From assembly GCF_021018895.1 (NCBI RefSeq), contig NC_079377.1, positions 12,573,501 to 12,637,500 on the forward strand: a DNA stretch of 64,000 nucleotides. Direction: 5' to 3'. Under the pieces are notes generated by a model that was given only the letters and a program-made list of their open reading frames with translations, was not told the DNA's origin and searched no databases. Origin of the DNA: Seriola aureovittata. Its lineage: Eukaryota; Chordata; Actinopteri; Carangiformes; Carangidae. Position 1 is the stretch's first letter. Each line of letters begins with the position of its first letter. Below, in pieces: positions 36,752 through 47,871 of the stretch. Position numbers and translations under genes: made by a program.

Positions 36752-38046
36752 CTTGTGTCACACTTTGATCTGTATATGTGAGGTACAGTGGCATCTGTCC
36801 CATATGGTTGTCAGCCACAGTGAGCTCTATCTCCAGTGGAGCATATGTGTCCACTTAGCCTCCAATGCTAAGTTTTTTTCCCCTGCTCTTTGATGTTATA
36901 TAACACTTTCATATTTTTATTTTCACCCAAACTGTTTACTGTTTTCATTTTTCTGCATGAGACACTTGAATGTGTTTGGACTGCTATGTCTCTGAAGTCA
37001 GATGAGATGCATATTATGGAACCTAGAGACAAGATAATAATGCCATTCTTCGTTATCTGTATTTCCCTCACACAGCATCTGTGGAGTTGGTAGGGATTCA
37101 ATGCCTTGCTCAAGGGTGCTTCAGCAGGGCGGAAGTGTTACTGACATGGGGCTCGATCCCTATGGGCCACCCTGATGGCCTACATGGAGTGATCACCAGA
37201 TCTGGACGTCACGCTGCACCTGCTGCCCGTCTCCTTTCTGCCAGAGGGTATCAGTGGGGGTTTATCCAGCTTGATGGAGGTGCAGATGGCTAACAGAACA
37301 AAATGCCTCATGTGCTGCTGTTTGCGAAACCACTGAGTCACACAATGTGATTCACAAACGACTGACTTTGACTTCTTCTGTGCCAAAGAAAGCATCTAGA
37401 AGCAAAAAAAAAAGAGATAGAGCATCTGCTCATCTCATTGTCTGACTATTGAAATCCTTTATGATTTGAAGAACAAATATTTTATATCTGCCCATCTAAC
37501 CTGTGAGTGGCCTTTGAGTCACCAATCACTCATTATATCTGACTCAGTTAAAAACAAACTCTTTAGAAAATTTGGCATTCACACTGAGTTTCCAATCATA
37601 CAACTAACACTCAAGAGTGCATCCCTCTATGAGCACTATTATCATTTAGGTCATTGTTTTGGTTTGAAAGCTGCATTACTGGCTGTTTTAGTTCACTCTC
37701 ACTGCTCCCATTAACCTCAAGCTTATTTTGGAGACCCACTGTGCCTTACCTGCTCAGCACCAAACGGCAGATGGACAAAAATAGTGACTAGCTGATGAAT
37801 ATAGTAGAGCATTTATGAAGCAGTAAACGAGATTTCCTTTGGAAGTTGGTGGAGGCCAAAATAGAGCTAAAAGGAGAGTGAGTGAATTTTGGACTTACGT
37901 TTGTCAGGTGGAAAATGAAATGAATGATAATGCGAATATTGTCTGCTGAATATGTAAATGCACAACTGTTTGGTAACACGTTGACCACATCAACTTTTTT
38001 TAAAGTGATAATATGTCAGTGTCATGTTTACAACATGTTCTGCGTC

Positions 38047-38411
38047 TGACCTCTAGCGGCTGTAGTAATTATGACGGAAGCTAAGGATGAGGTCAGGTGG
38101 TGTAGTATAAAGCATGACGAAGTCTGCGTTAGGAGGAAGTGGAGGGTGATGGATGGGTCAAAAAAACTTAGGACGTTGACATGAAGACCACTTTTCATTT
38201 CTGAATTGAAACCAATACTCATCAATGTTTCTTTTATCCATGACCGTTTCACAAAGCTCAACCGAGTTTTTTGTTGTAAGCATGGTGACAAAGATCCTCT
38301 GACTGCTGGATGTGTTGGGGTTATATTTCAGGTGGTGTTCCTATGGGTCGTATCAGAGGGTAGCGACAAACGACCTACATGGCTGGTTAGGTTGGGGGAC
38401 TTGTTATGATA
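38047..38411 (+). mobile_element. Unclassified dispersed repeat, copy 2 (plus orientation)
   Basis: Starts TGACCTCTAGCGGCTGTAGT, identical to copy 1 over that block, includes GAAACCAATACTCATCAATG and CATGACCGTTTCACAAAGCT, and ends AGGTTGGGGGACTTGTTATG. It is about 2.5 kb from copy 1 and in inverted orientation. I recall similar sequence elsewhere in fish genomes, but cannot name the family. Confidence 0.7.
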
Positions 38412-38473
38412 AGCACACCATGTCTCCTGATTTCATGTAAATGATTTAGAGGCTTTATGCTTTTTGTGAGACA

Positions 38474-38518
38474 TCCTCCTCCTCCTCCTCCTCCTCCTCC
38501 TCCTCCTCCTCCTCCTCC
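38474..38518. repeat. (TCC)n trinucleotide microsatellite
   Basis: About 15 perfect trinucleotide units. Confidence 0.95.
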
Positions 38519-39781
38519 ATTTGAACAATGCCTTGCTTTGAATATATTGCACATAAATTATAAATGTGCAAAACAGTAAGTGCTTAAACAACAGAGAGAT
38601 TCCTTTACTTCATCCAGTAAGGGATGTAAACACAATCAGTGTCGCTCCCCCGGTATACATGTACATCATCTGAGTTGACTTTATGACTATATCCTTTGAT
38701 GGTCGATGACTTCCATTAACTGTATAGCCGTAGAATGATCATAGACACTTTGGCTTGAAGATATGCTCGCATGATGCTTTATTGATTGCAATTAAAAAGC
38801 AAATTAAGCTTCCACTATCGCGGGAAGATGGAGGGTTTGGTTCAATTAAAGCCCTCATCAGTTTCTGTGTCAACTTAGATCCCCATTAAAAAGTGGTATT
38901 AAAGGGGCTTTCAATTACAGCCACTCTTTTTATCGCCTTGAATTTGGCATTTAATAATGAACACACCTACACACACCTACACCCTCACACAAGCTGTTGC
39001 AATCCGCCTCTATGGGCTGTGAGGCTAAAGCACAACAAGGTTAAGTAATCTACCTGTGAACGGCAACAATTTGCAGAGTTTGATTGAGGTCATTCGATGG
39101 GTATTTGTTCATAAGGACTCTAAACGCAGGACATACTGAGTTACAGTTAAGATTCAAAACAAAAGTGACAGCTTGAATCTAAATATACCAATAAAAAAAA
39201 TTGAGTCATTTGCAATAACACTTTCAGAACAAAATAGGGAGAGAAATGTCAGTGCCAGATAAACAAAAAGTATCCTCTCTCAGAAAAGTGTTACGTTGCC
39301 ATGACTACACACCTACAGCTCTTATTTATGAAAGTAATTTCATTTGCAAATGAAACCAACACCACCAAAGCTAATCTTAAGAGGGCAGACAACAGCCTCT
39401 GCTGCGCCTGTGGTTCATGGCATGTATATTTTTAAAGTTTACAAAGTGAAGTAGGCTCTCCACCTTTTTATCTCACAGACTCTTTCAAACACTCGCTTTA
39501 GCCTGATGTCATGTCAGAGAGTGCATGGGAGGACCTGCATGTGGGTGAGAGCTGGCCAGGTACACAAAGAGATTGCTGTCTGTAGGTGGAGGTTAAATTC
39601 TGTGTTTAATGCATGAAGAATCGGTAAGAGAGAGGGATTGAAAATGAAGATGAAAGCTGCTCAGCTTGTGGACCGTTAGCACACCTGATCCAGCATGACT
39701 CCATTTTGACAAAGGTGATTGTTTATTCTGTCCTCACTCTTTTGTGTTTCTCTGTTCAAGGGAAGGAAAGGGAAACGTGAA
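38519..39781 (+). other. Non-coding sequence, nothing specific seen
   Basis: AT-rich sequence without recognisable features. Confidence 0.4.
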
Positions 39782-39789
39782 GTTGAAAC

Positions 39790-40411
39790 CAAGGGTGTAG
39801 GTTTGGTCTCAACATTGGTAGGGACACAAGCCCTCCAAAACAAAGAGGATTTTTTTAATGCTGTTAACCGAATGGTTTATTAACATATGATTTGTATTTA
39901 CATTTAAATAGAAACTGTACACAGTAACAGATCAAGGATTAAAATGAAGGAAATTACTTGTTTTTGCGTTTTTGCATCCAACATCATGTTTATATTCAGT
40001 AGCACTACCAGAGTTGCTGTTCCCCCTTTCCCCTTGATTTCACATTTAAAACCAGCTCCTCCTTGACCAGTTACAACCACCAACAGTTACTACCTTCCTA
40101 CTACAACCTCTGGACTGACACCGATAACTTACCACGCAATGATCTGCTCTCACCTCCTCACTGGCGGTAAGTGCGATATTTGTACATGAGGTGAGCCTCC
40201 AGATAGTCCCCGCCTCTTCAGCCAAATCAAAGCTAGCATGCCTAAATTGGTCGTCTTGGAAACGCAGCCTGTGGGAGGGCACATCAGAATGTGACGTCAC
40301 TCCAAACTTAGTGCGAACAAGTTCATTCAAATATTGGTAGGGACACTTATGTCCTCCCAAAATATTGGTAGGGACATGTCCCTACCGTCCATATGTAAAC
40401 CTACGCCCTCG
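39790..40411. mobile_element. Non-autonomous hAT-like element with perfect 8-bp target duplication
   Basis: The left end CAAGGGTGTAGGTTT and the reverse complement of the right end, CGAGGGCGTAGGTTT, match at 13 of 15 positions. A further GGTAGGGACA word occurs just inside both ends. The element is flanked by identical GTTGAAAC at 39782-39789 and 40412-40419. An 8-bp duplication is typical of the hAT superfamily. At 622 bp it has no transposase; a 104-codon minus-strand frame inside (40046-40360) shows no domain I recognise. Confidence 0.8.
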
Positions 40412-40717
40412 GTTGAAACTGAAATAACAGCCACGACTGTTACAGGTTTATGATTAGGTTGCCACCTGCTGTGGGTGATCAACACACAGGCAAAAAAAAG
40501 CAACAATTAATGAAGGAAATGGCTCATAAAGTGGTTTTAGAGGTTTTAGGGGAGATGAGGAATGAGAGAGAAGATTAGGAGAGCAGATGGGTGGAGTAAA
40601 GCATCACTGAGACGAGAAGGAAAAAATGGACAGCAGGATGTCCTGAGGACAGAGGGTGTAGAAGGAGGTGTAAATCTGGCTTAATGGGCAGGAAGAGGTC
40701 CTTGGGTGTCCATAATG

Positions 40718-40718
<1 letters not shown>

Positions 40719-40783
<65 letters not shown>
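40719..40783. repeat. (CA)n microsatellite
   Basis: About 32 CA units, followed about 90 bases later by a short opposing GT tract at 40871-40892. Confidence 0.97.
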
Positions 40784-40785
<2 letters not shown>

Positions 40786-40870
40786 GCTGCCAGCTCAGGA
40801 GGTAAAGTTAGACAAGTGTGTCTTTGCTCGCAGTGTGTGGCTGTAAAAGTTCACGAAGCTGAAGGGGAAG

Positions 40871-40915
40871 GTGTGTGTGTGTGTGTGTGTGTTGGGGGGT
40901 GGGGGGGTGTGTGGG
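40871..40915. repeat. (GT)n tract followed by G-rich sequence
   Basis: Eleven GT units, then TTGGGGGGTGGGGGGGTG and further GT. The G-runs could form a quadruplex. Confidence 0.85.
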
Positions 40916-41236
40916 TGTGCTCTATGCAAGAAAAGACAAGGTATATTTTATGGGATGGCAGATTAATGAGTCTTAATGGGAGAAGTGTGATCAAAGATAG
41001 GTCTAGTTGGTGTGTTACTGCTGACAGTGAGTGAATAAGAAATGTGTGCCGACTTTTATTTCACTTTGCTTCCAGCTGCAGTGAATTTACAGTCTTTGTT
41101 CTTTCGCTCTTAAATATATGAGCAGACAGGGATATTTCTACCTGCTCTACCTCTCCCTTTTTTTTCCTTTGTGTTTCTGCTTTGTGCTCCCTTCCCTTGT
41201 GCTTCTTTGTTTGTCCCCGGTTTGTTTTTCTCAGTG

Positions 41237-41240
<4 letters not shown>

Positions 41241-41262
<22 letters not shown>
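41241..41262. repeat. (TG)n microsatellite
   Basis: About 11 TG units within CT-rich and GT-rich sequence. Confidence 0.85.
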
Positions 41263-41267
<5 letters not shown>

Positions 41268-41299
41268 GTTTGTGCTTGTATGTGTCTGCTGGGTGTGAC

Positions 41300-41800
41300 A
41301 TTCCAGCTCCTTCCCACCCGTGCGTCTCTTCCTGATCAGTTCATCAGCTCACCAAGACTCTGCAGTATATCATGACCAGTTCTTCACTCTTTGCCAGATT
41401 GTCCGTTCGCAATGCGTTGGCCAACTAGTCTATAAAGTTTTGTCCTGTTTTTTTTTTTTTTACGTGTGCCTCAGGTCCACTCTCATCCTGTCCTGTATCC
41501 TGCCTCACCCAGCTCACGAGTTGGTCTGCAAATGTCAGCTCAAGAACCTGTACACAGCCTGCCCAGCCTCAACCATCGTTCTGTATCTTGCACCCTGCCT
41601 CGTTCTCAGCCGTTGATTCTGGCCCACTTTCCTGTTCAGCTGCCTTTCCCGCTGTCCAGCCTAACTAACCCAAACCCCCGAACCAAACACCCAAAGAATT
41701 TACTATAAACAACCTCTCTCCTACTGCGAACCTGTCTCTGTGTCTGAATCCTACTGCTTGGTCCAAAACCTCAATTCAAATTAACCACTCACTACCCTTC
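41300..41800 (+). mobile_element. LTR-like retroelement remnant (tentative)
   Basis: The C-rich, T-rich text from about 41300, with ACTCTGCAGTATATCATGAC and TTTGCCAGATTGTCCGTTCG, and later CTGTCTCTGTGTCTGAATCC with TTGGTCCAAAACC, strongly resembles the long terminal repeats of fish Gypsy-type elements as I remember them. No flanking gag or pol coding sequence is present, so a solo or decayed LTR is most likely. Exact ends and target duplication were not found. Confidence 0.5.
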
Positions 41801-42852
41801 GTGTCTTTCTATAGATTTCTGTGTATTTTATGGTATAAGTGTCTGTTGGTCTGAAGAACAGCCTTCTATTTGTAGACTAGCATTTAGTGTAAAATGCAGG
41901 AAATGAATACATGAAGTTATTGTAATGTCCCTGAACGTGACATTAACAACAACATCACACGAGATGAGGACAGAATTTCAATCTGGGCAGACGGGCTAAC
42001 TGAACGAAGAATGATGACAATGTTACTATCATTTTGGTTTATTGATTGATGAATGAATCCAGACAAATGCAGATTTTTTTTAGATAGAGAATGTGAATAA
42101 GGGTGGTGACCTTAATAGGAGGATGTCCGGACGCTGAAGGTGGCGGTAAAGAACTGACTGGACAGACGGTCCCACTGTGAGAATTTGATGATGATGACAA
42201 TAACATGGGGGTATGTGGAGTAGTTAGGGAAGGAACATGGCACTGAAAAGATTTTTTTGCTTTGAGGGACTGAGTTTTTTTTTTTTTTTTCTTTTTTACA
42301 GCATCATTTTCCATAACAAGCTCAGCCTGTCCTCACTTCCCATTGAAAGATTGATGGTTATGTTACATGTAGGGTCGAATGATATATCTTTACAAAATAT
42401 CAACACTGCTTTTGTGACACATGTTGTCATGCTGTGACTTGTACTCTCCATCATTCTCGACCTTAACTCCTGACCTTTTTGTGCGTTTGTTTTATTTTTT
42501 TTTGAAACTTGAGCAAGACTCCCTTCTTCTCTTTGATTTGTGTTCTGCCAAAAAAAATGAGTCACAGCCGGCGTTCTACTCTGAAAGTCTATTGTCATTG
42601 AGACTTTCTGCCCTTCTCTTTCTTTCTCTGCTGATTCCTCATTCTCTCTTTTTGCTCTTTCATCTCTTGTTCCGCCTTTCCCCCCCATAACACTGCAGCA
42701 CTGGCATGTGTGTCTTTTATTCCCTTCTGTGAAACCGTGTCTGTGATCAGTGTCATAGGATCTCACAGGATCATGCACATTGCACATTCAAGCAAACACA
42801 GAGACAGAAAAAGCAAACACTGACACAAACATGCACTCAACAGACTGCTCAT
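41801..42852 (+). other. Non-coding sequence, nothing specific seen
   Basis: Contains T-runs near 42276-42297 and CT-rich sequence. A 163-codon minus-strand frame here (42296-42787) is highly charged because the plus strand is pyrimidine-rich; it does not look like a protein. Confidence 0.4.
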
Positions 42853-43611
42853 CAGTGGTGTGGGAGCTACTTTGAAAGCTACCAATTACTTCACCCTGGG
42901 AGTCAGTACAGCAAAGCTATGTGAGGGAGAAATGTTGATTGGTTAACTAAAGCTACTTAGAAAAAGTAGTACAAACTACTTTGTAAAAAAAGAAGAAGAA
43001 AATATCAAATTGACAATGTACATGTGATATGTAATTATAACAAAACATAACACAAAAAAAGTCACATACCAGCAAAAAAAATGTCAGTCGGTTGAGTTTA
43101 CTGCAAAAAGTGCATTCACAGGTCAGCCACAATAATTAGAAAAGTAAAATACCTCACTATTCATGGAAAAGTGTCAGCTTTGGTTTTGTACACAATAATT
43201 GCTTAAGTATGGCCACGGTGATTCTTCCTCAGGATTTATCCATGACGAAGTTGTTGCTGTGTGAACACTGACTAACGTCCACCCTTGGCTTTTGAACATG
43301 CACTACACAAAGGTCAGGTGTGTGGTGGTGACTGCCTGATGAATGCATTGCCTGGACATGCCTGCACAGTGGCTGGGGCTGGTCAAAGGGGGTTTAATTA
43401 CAGTACAGAAGGAATGGTAAAATAAACATTCATTCTTTGCCTTTTATGGCCCAAAATGTTTTTAGTTTCAGTAGTTCACTAAAGAAATGGCAAAAAAAAA
43501 AGTAATTTAACTACTTATGTGAATGTAGTTGAATTAGCAGGAAGCTGCTGCTAAATGTAGATTGTTAAATTACGGGTTTAATTACGTGCGGTTCACTACA
43601 CCCCAGCGCTG
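42853..43611. mobile_element. Degenerate hAT-like non-autonomous element
   Basis: The left end is CAGTGGTGTGGGAGCTACTT. The right end, reverse-complemented, is CAGCGCTGGGGTGTAGTGAA, the terminal type of a common fish family beginning CAG-G-TGGGG-GTA. Flanks CTGCTCAT (42845-42852) and CTGTTCAA (43612-43619) match at 6 of 8 bases, in keeping with an aged 8-bp target duplication. At 759 bp, no transposase frame is present. Confidence 0.6.
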
Positions 43612-43989
43612 CTGTTCAAGGTGTGTTCAGTGCACAGTATGACATGATGAGCAGAGATACTGTATGTGATGTGACTAATGTCATGTAATTGTTTAACTGA
43701 CAAAATAATGATACTCTAAAAAAGTGCAAAATCGAGACCAAAGGAATACAATATTGTGTATTGTGCATTGTGGTTTCTTTTCTTTTCTACTCTATTCTAT
43801 TTTATCTCTGCACACACTCTCTGCCTCAATCTGAACCATGCGAGCAGCCGTTCCTCTTTTTTGAGAAAATTGCTGTGATACGCAGTCAAAAAAGATGAGG
43901 AAAGAAAACATGACCTATTTCAAGTCTTGATTTCAAGGCATTTTTTCTTGCAAACCTTAATGGATATTTCATAAGGCACAGGAAAGGTG

Positions 43990-44117
<128 letters not shown>

Positions 44118-45093
44118 TGCGAGATGGATTGAGACTGGGGTGCATGCATGAGTTATAAACCAATGTGGAGAATACTGAACAAGAAAATCCTGGAAATATT
44201 TCAGAAATAGTCTGAATGGTCAAAAACATATGAATATAAAATGTGATGTGAATGTTTATAGGTGCTGTGTTTTGATTTGTGCCTGTAGTTTTAATTTAAC
44301 TATAACAACAAAAAAATCTGCTTCCTCAGACATTGTTTAGAGTATAAAGTACAACGACTATAAAATAACCTGTGTGAAACGTGCTGATATGTTTGTTGCA
44401 GTCCAGATGGTTTCCTTTGGATCTGCTGCACCGCAGGTGCAGATGTGACATTTCTTATTTTTGTAAACTCATTACTCTTGTATTCCTGAAACTTAAAAGT
44501 CATGAAACTTAATTTAATTCCAACAAAGTTATATTATATTTTAATGGCACAAAGGTTAATCAATGAATGTGCCCACATACTGGATTTGTGTGAATGTTTG
44601 GCAGATGGTGCTCTTCACAACTGGGATTTGTACTTTAACTGGACTGACTGTAATAGAGCTGAAAAAATTAGTTGATCAATTCAATAGTCGACTGACAGAA
44701 AATTAATTGGCAACTATACTGATGATCAATCGAATAGAAAAATGTCAAAAAATGAACTAGTGGCAGCTTCTCAACTGTGAATATTTGGCCATTTGCTTAG
44801 TCCTATTTGAGTTTTAGCCTATTGGTCAGACAAAACAAGAAATTTCAAGATGTCACTGTATGCTCTGGAAAATTCTGATGCACATTCTTCACAACATAAT
44901 CTGCAGATTGATTAATAATTAGTATAATCTATAGTTGCAGCCCTGCCGCTGTATATGTAGAGGTAAAGCAGAAACAGTAAAAAGCAGACGACAGAATTTC
45001 ACGTCACCCTTATGCACATTAAAAACCTCACTGCGAGCAAGAACGGTAGGTTACATGTAACAGTGCAATAACTTTAAGTTACCCTGAAGCACT

Positions 45094-45095
<2 letters not shown>
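44118..45095 (+). other. Non-coding sequence with one degenerate element
   Basis: No exon is recognised. A degenerate element at 44655-44945 is listed separately. Confidence 0.4.
44655..44945 (+). mobile_element. Degenerate short element of the AGAGCTGCAACTA type
   Basis: The left end AGAGCTGAAAAAATTAGTTG and the reverse complement of the right end, AGGGCTGCAACTATAGATTA, resemble the two ends of a very common fish element rich in GATTAAT words. The inside carries TGTC-AAAAAATG and GACAAAACAAGA-like blocks typical of it. No clear target duplication is seen. Confidence 0.6.
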
Positions 45096-45132
<37 letters not shown>

Positions 45133-45152
45133 CACACACACAGACACACACA
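45096..45152. repeat. (CA)n imperfect microsatellite
   Basis: About 28 CA units with CG and GA interruptions. Confidence 0.93.
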
Positions 45153-46486
45153 AACTAAACAAACATGGCATGCATATAAATATAAAGCAGACATGTCTTC
45201 ATTCCTTCCCTCAAAGACACTTGGGGTAGATAAGCGCAGCAGCAGCTGAGATGTGATCTTTGTGTTTATAGGTTCAATTCAAAGCAGCAGTCCTCATCTC
45301 CACCCAATCATATTTCCTTGGCCCTCTAGAAATCCACTGTGCGTGGATAGACTGTGTATGAGTGACATTTCTAGGCCATTAACACCCACAGCCATTCCCA
45401 TTCATGAAATCCAGTGATGAATTTTATAGAAGTCGATCTAGAAACATGACATTTAAGCCTTCTGTTTAATTCAAACCCTTGCAGCTCTGTCCTCATGTGA
45501 AATGGGGCTCATGTGAGAAACAATACAACATGATGCAGGGGCAGGGGCTGACAATGTTAATGTTTTGTCAAGCAATGAAGAGGGAGAAGTGCTCTTACTG
45601 TGGCGAGGTCCATTGATTCCGGACTTCCTTTCTCGGTCCTTTACGTGTTGGAGTCAGTTTTTCAGCCACAGCCACGGCCTCATTACTATAATGAGAAGAA
45701 CTACATGTATTATGTAAGACCATGTCAGTGAGAAGCTCAATTAGATATGTCAGATCTGATTTGGAAGTACATTTTATTGAACAACATCTTTGGGGTATGT
45801 ACATTTCCTCTGCCAGACAGAAAAATGCTGAAGAGGATTCTGTAAAACAAGGAAGTAACAGTGTTTTTCATTTTTCACCGTTCTTCTCTGTCAATTTAAC
45901 ACATTTATTCTCCCTAATATTTATTCATTTTCTAGCTAAAACCTTTGTGTCATTTCTGATGTACAATTAATTGAACAAGTGACAAAACTAGAAATGTATT
46001 AAAGCTGTATTAAAAACTCAAGGAAACACAATAAAATACCTGTACCATGTTTTGGAGTTTTTTTTGGCACTCCAGAGCTCCCAAGACATAATCAGTGTCG
46101 TAATTTATGGTTTGAATAATCAGTGCATGTAAGACAGAAGAAAATAGTTATTTTTGCATAGCATGCATGACTGCAAAGATCTGCGTGACAGCTGCAAATG
46201 TAGGACCATAACCCATAATGAGTACGTTTTTACAAGTAAAATGGGTTACATTCCTCGAGCAGTTTCACCCAGAGAACTTTATAGTGTGTCGTCTATCTAT
46301 ATACCTACTCACACACTGATGGCGGCGAGGTGATGATGGTAGTTTCGATGTTAAAATCAGATACAGTGAATCTCTTCTGTCCCTGATCCTGTGGACCCTA
46401 TAGTGTTGCTGGTCCAGCATCAAGGCCCTCACAACTTGAGAGAGCTTTATGAACTTTCAGAAACTCAGAACCTGACTTGCAACTTG

Positions 46487-46487
<1 letters not shown>
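45153..46487 (+). other. Non-coding sequence, nothing specific seen
   Basis: AT-rich sequence without recognisable exon or element. Confidence 0.4.

Positions 46488-46554
<67 letters not shown>
46488..46554. repeat. (CA)n microsatellite
   Basis: About 33 CA units, opposing the GT tract at 46663-46697. Confidence 0.97.
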
Positions 46555-46557
<3 letters not shown>

Positions 46558-46659
46558 ATCAAGTATTTATGAGGCAGCTAGGTAATACATTGTCAGGTTC
46601 ATTTATCCTGATGATTTTGAGAACTGCCATGCCAATACTCACACTGAAGGAAAGAAAAA

Positions 46660-46662
<3 letters not shown>

Positions 46663-46697
<35 letters not shown>
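46663..46697. repeat. (TG)n microsatellite
   Basis: About 17 TG units, 108 bases from the complementary CA tract. Confidence 0.95.
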
Positions 46698-46698
<1 letters not shown>

Positions 46699-46854
46699 TG
46701 CTGAGGAGGAAGCAGGTGTAGAAGGGAAGGGGAGTGATGGGGTTTCCCTCTCTGTAGTCTTGCTGCAGACCTTTTAGAACAGCCCAAGGTTCGGAGCCTC
46801 GTTTGTCATGTGGACAGCTCTGCCTATGGCTTTGATACTCCGTGTGTGAGTGTC

Positions 46855-46874
46855 TGTGTGTGTGTGTGTGTGTG
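46855..46874. repeat. (TG)n short microsatellite
   Basis: About 10 TG units within a GT-rich neighbourhood. Confidence 0.85.
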
Positions 46875-47459
46875 GAAGGACGACTCTGAAGAGAGACCAT
46901 TTGCATATCCCGGCACCCAGCGGCAGTCTCCTGTGCTCTCTCAATCAGACGGTTTTTGGATTTTGTTTGAATAATGTAAGTTATGAAAGATGGGATTCAT
47001 TCACAGCCAAAAATAGCAACAGCAGAATGAATCCCCTCAGGTGTGACTGTGCGTGTGTGTTTGTGTGTGTGCGCTTGGTTTGTGATGGTGTTTGTGAAAA
47101 CCTATTACAGCTGATGGGCCAAAGTGATAGCCTGCTCGCAGTTTTAGCGGCTGATGAGTGTGTGTTTGTGCGTTCGTGTGTGTTGCATCACATGCATGGA
47201 TCACAATCTACATTGATAGCCTTGGGTAATTAGAAAAATGCTATCACACCATTTGCCTACAAGATGCAATTTGTCAATGTTTCTTCTGTGATCAAAGTGC
47301 AAATCACTTTGCATATAAATGTACACCATTAACATTAATAGGCCTGAATGTTTTCTGTCTAGTTCTGTACTGATATACAGTACTGTGTGCATGTGTTCTA
47401 TTATTATCCATCTCCTACCCCCATTTTAATGTTTGGTTTCACTGTCTCAGTGGGGCTAA

Positions 47460-47461
<2 letters not shown>

Positions 47462-47507
<46 letters not shown>

Positions 47508-47515
47508 TGTGTGTG
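47462..47515. repeat. (GT)n microsatellite
   Basis: About 26 GT units with one TT interruption. Confidence 0.96.
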
Positions 47516-47686
47516 CATTTGAGCAAACATGTGTAGTATGCCAACAATTTCCTCAGAGTACAGTGTCAACAAAGACTATCTGGGGACCAGTCAGCAACCC
47601 AATGAAAGACGCACCTGGGTGTTTTTTCCCAGTCACAGCGGGAAGGCTTGATGTATTTGTCTGGTATGACACAGCTGTGTGCATGT

Positions 47687-47689
<3 letters not shown>

Positions 47690-47722
<33 letters not shown>
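47690..47722. repeat. (GT)n microsatellite
   Basis: About 16 GT units followed by a short TATATA. Confidence 0.95.
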
Positions 47723-47730
<8 letters not shown>

Positions 47731-47836
47731 CGTCTCACTGTCGTCCTCAAAAAGAAATAGATTTTTTTTATCCTCTTTTGCTTACCTGCCTTTACACCCG
47801 CTCCCTCGAGATAGATGATTCTTCATACTCTCATTA

Positions 47837-47838
<2 letters not shown>

Positions 47839-47869
<31 letters not shown>
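47839..47869. repeat. (GT)n microsatellite
   Basis: About 15 GT units; third GT tract within 400 bases. Confidence 0.95.

Positions 47870-47871
<2 letters not shown>

Larger units (their letters stand above)
35520..38046 (+). other. Spacer between two inverted repeat copies; microsatellites
   Basis: No exon is recognised. It contains a GT-rich tract (36487-36558) and a CA tract (36660-36751) facing each other. A fragment near 37085-37200 includes CAATGCCTTGCTCAAGGGTG and CTCGATCCCTATGGG, words that recall a common fish repeat but are too short to classify. Confidence 0.4.

Noticed and set aside
37085..37200. tRNA-like or SINE promoter boxes around CTCGATCCCTATGGG
   Set aside because: A B-box-like word is present but no A box at the right spacing and no cloverleaf can be drawn.
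40046..40360. 104-codon minus-strand frame as a transposase or host gene
   Set aside because: It lies inside a 622-bp non-autonomous element and overlaps its terminal sequence; no transposase motif is seen.
42296..42787. 163-codon minus-strand frame
   Set aside because: Charged composition comes from a pyrimidine-rich plus strand; no conserved blocks, no neighbouring splice-compatible exons.
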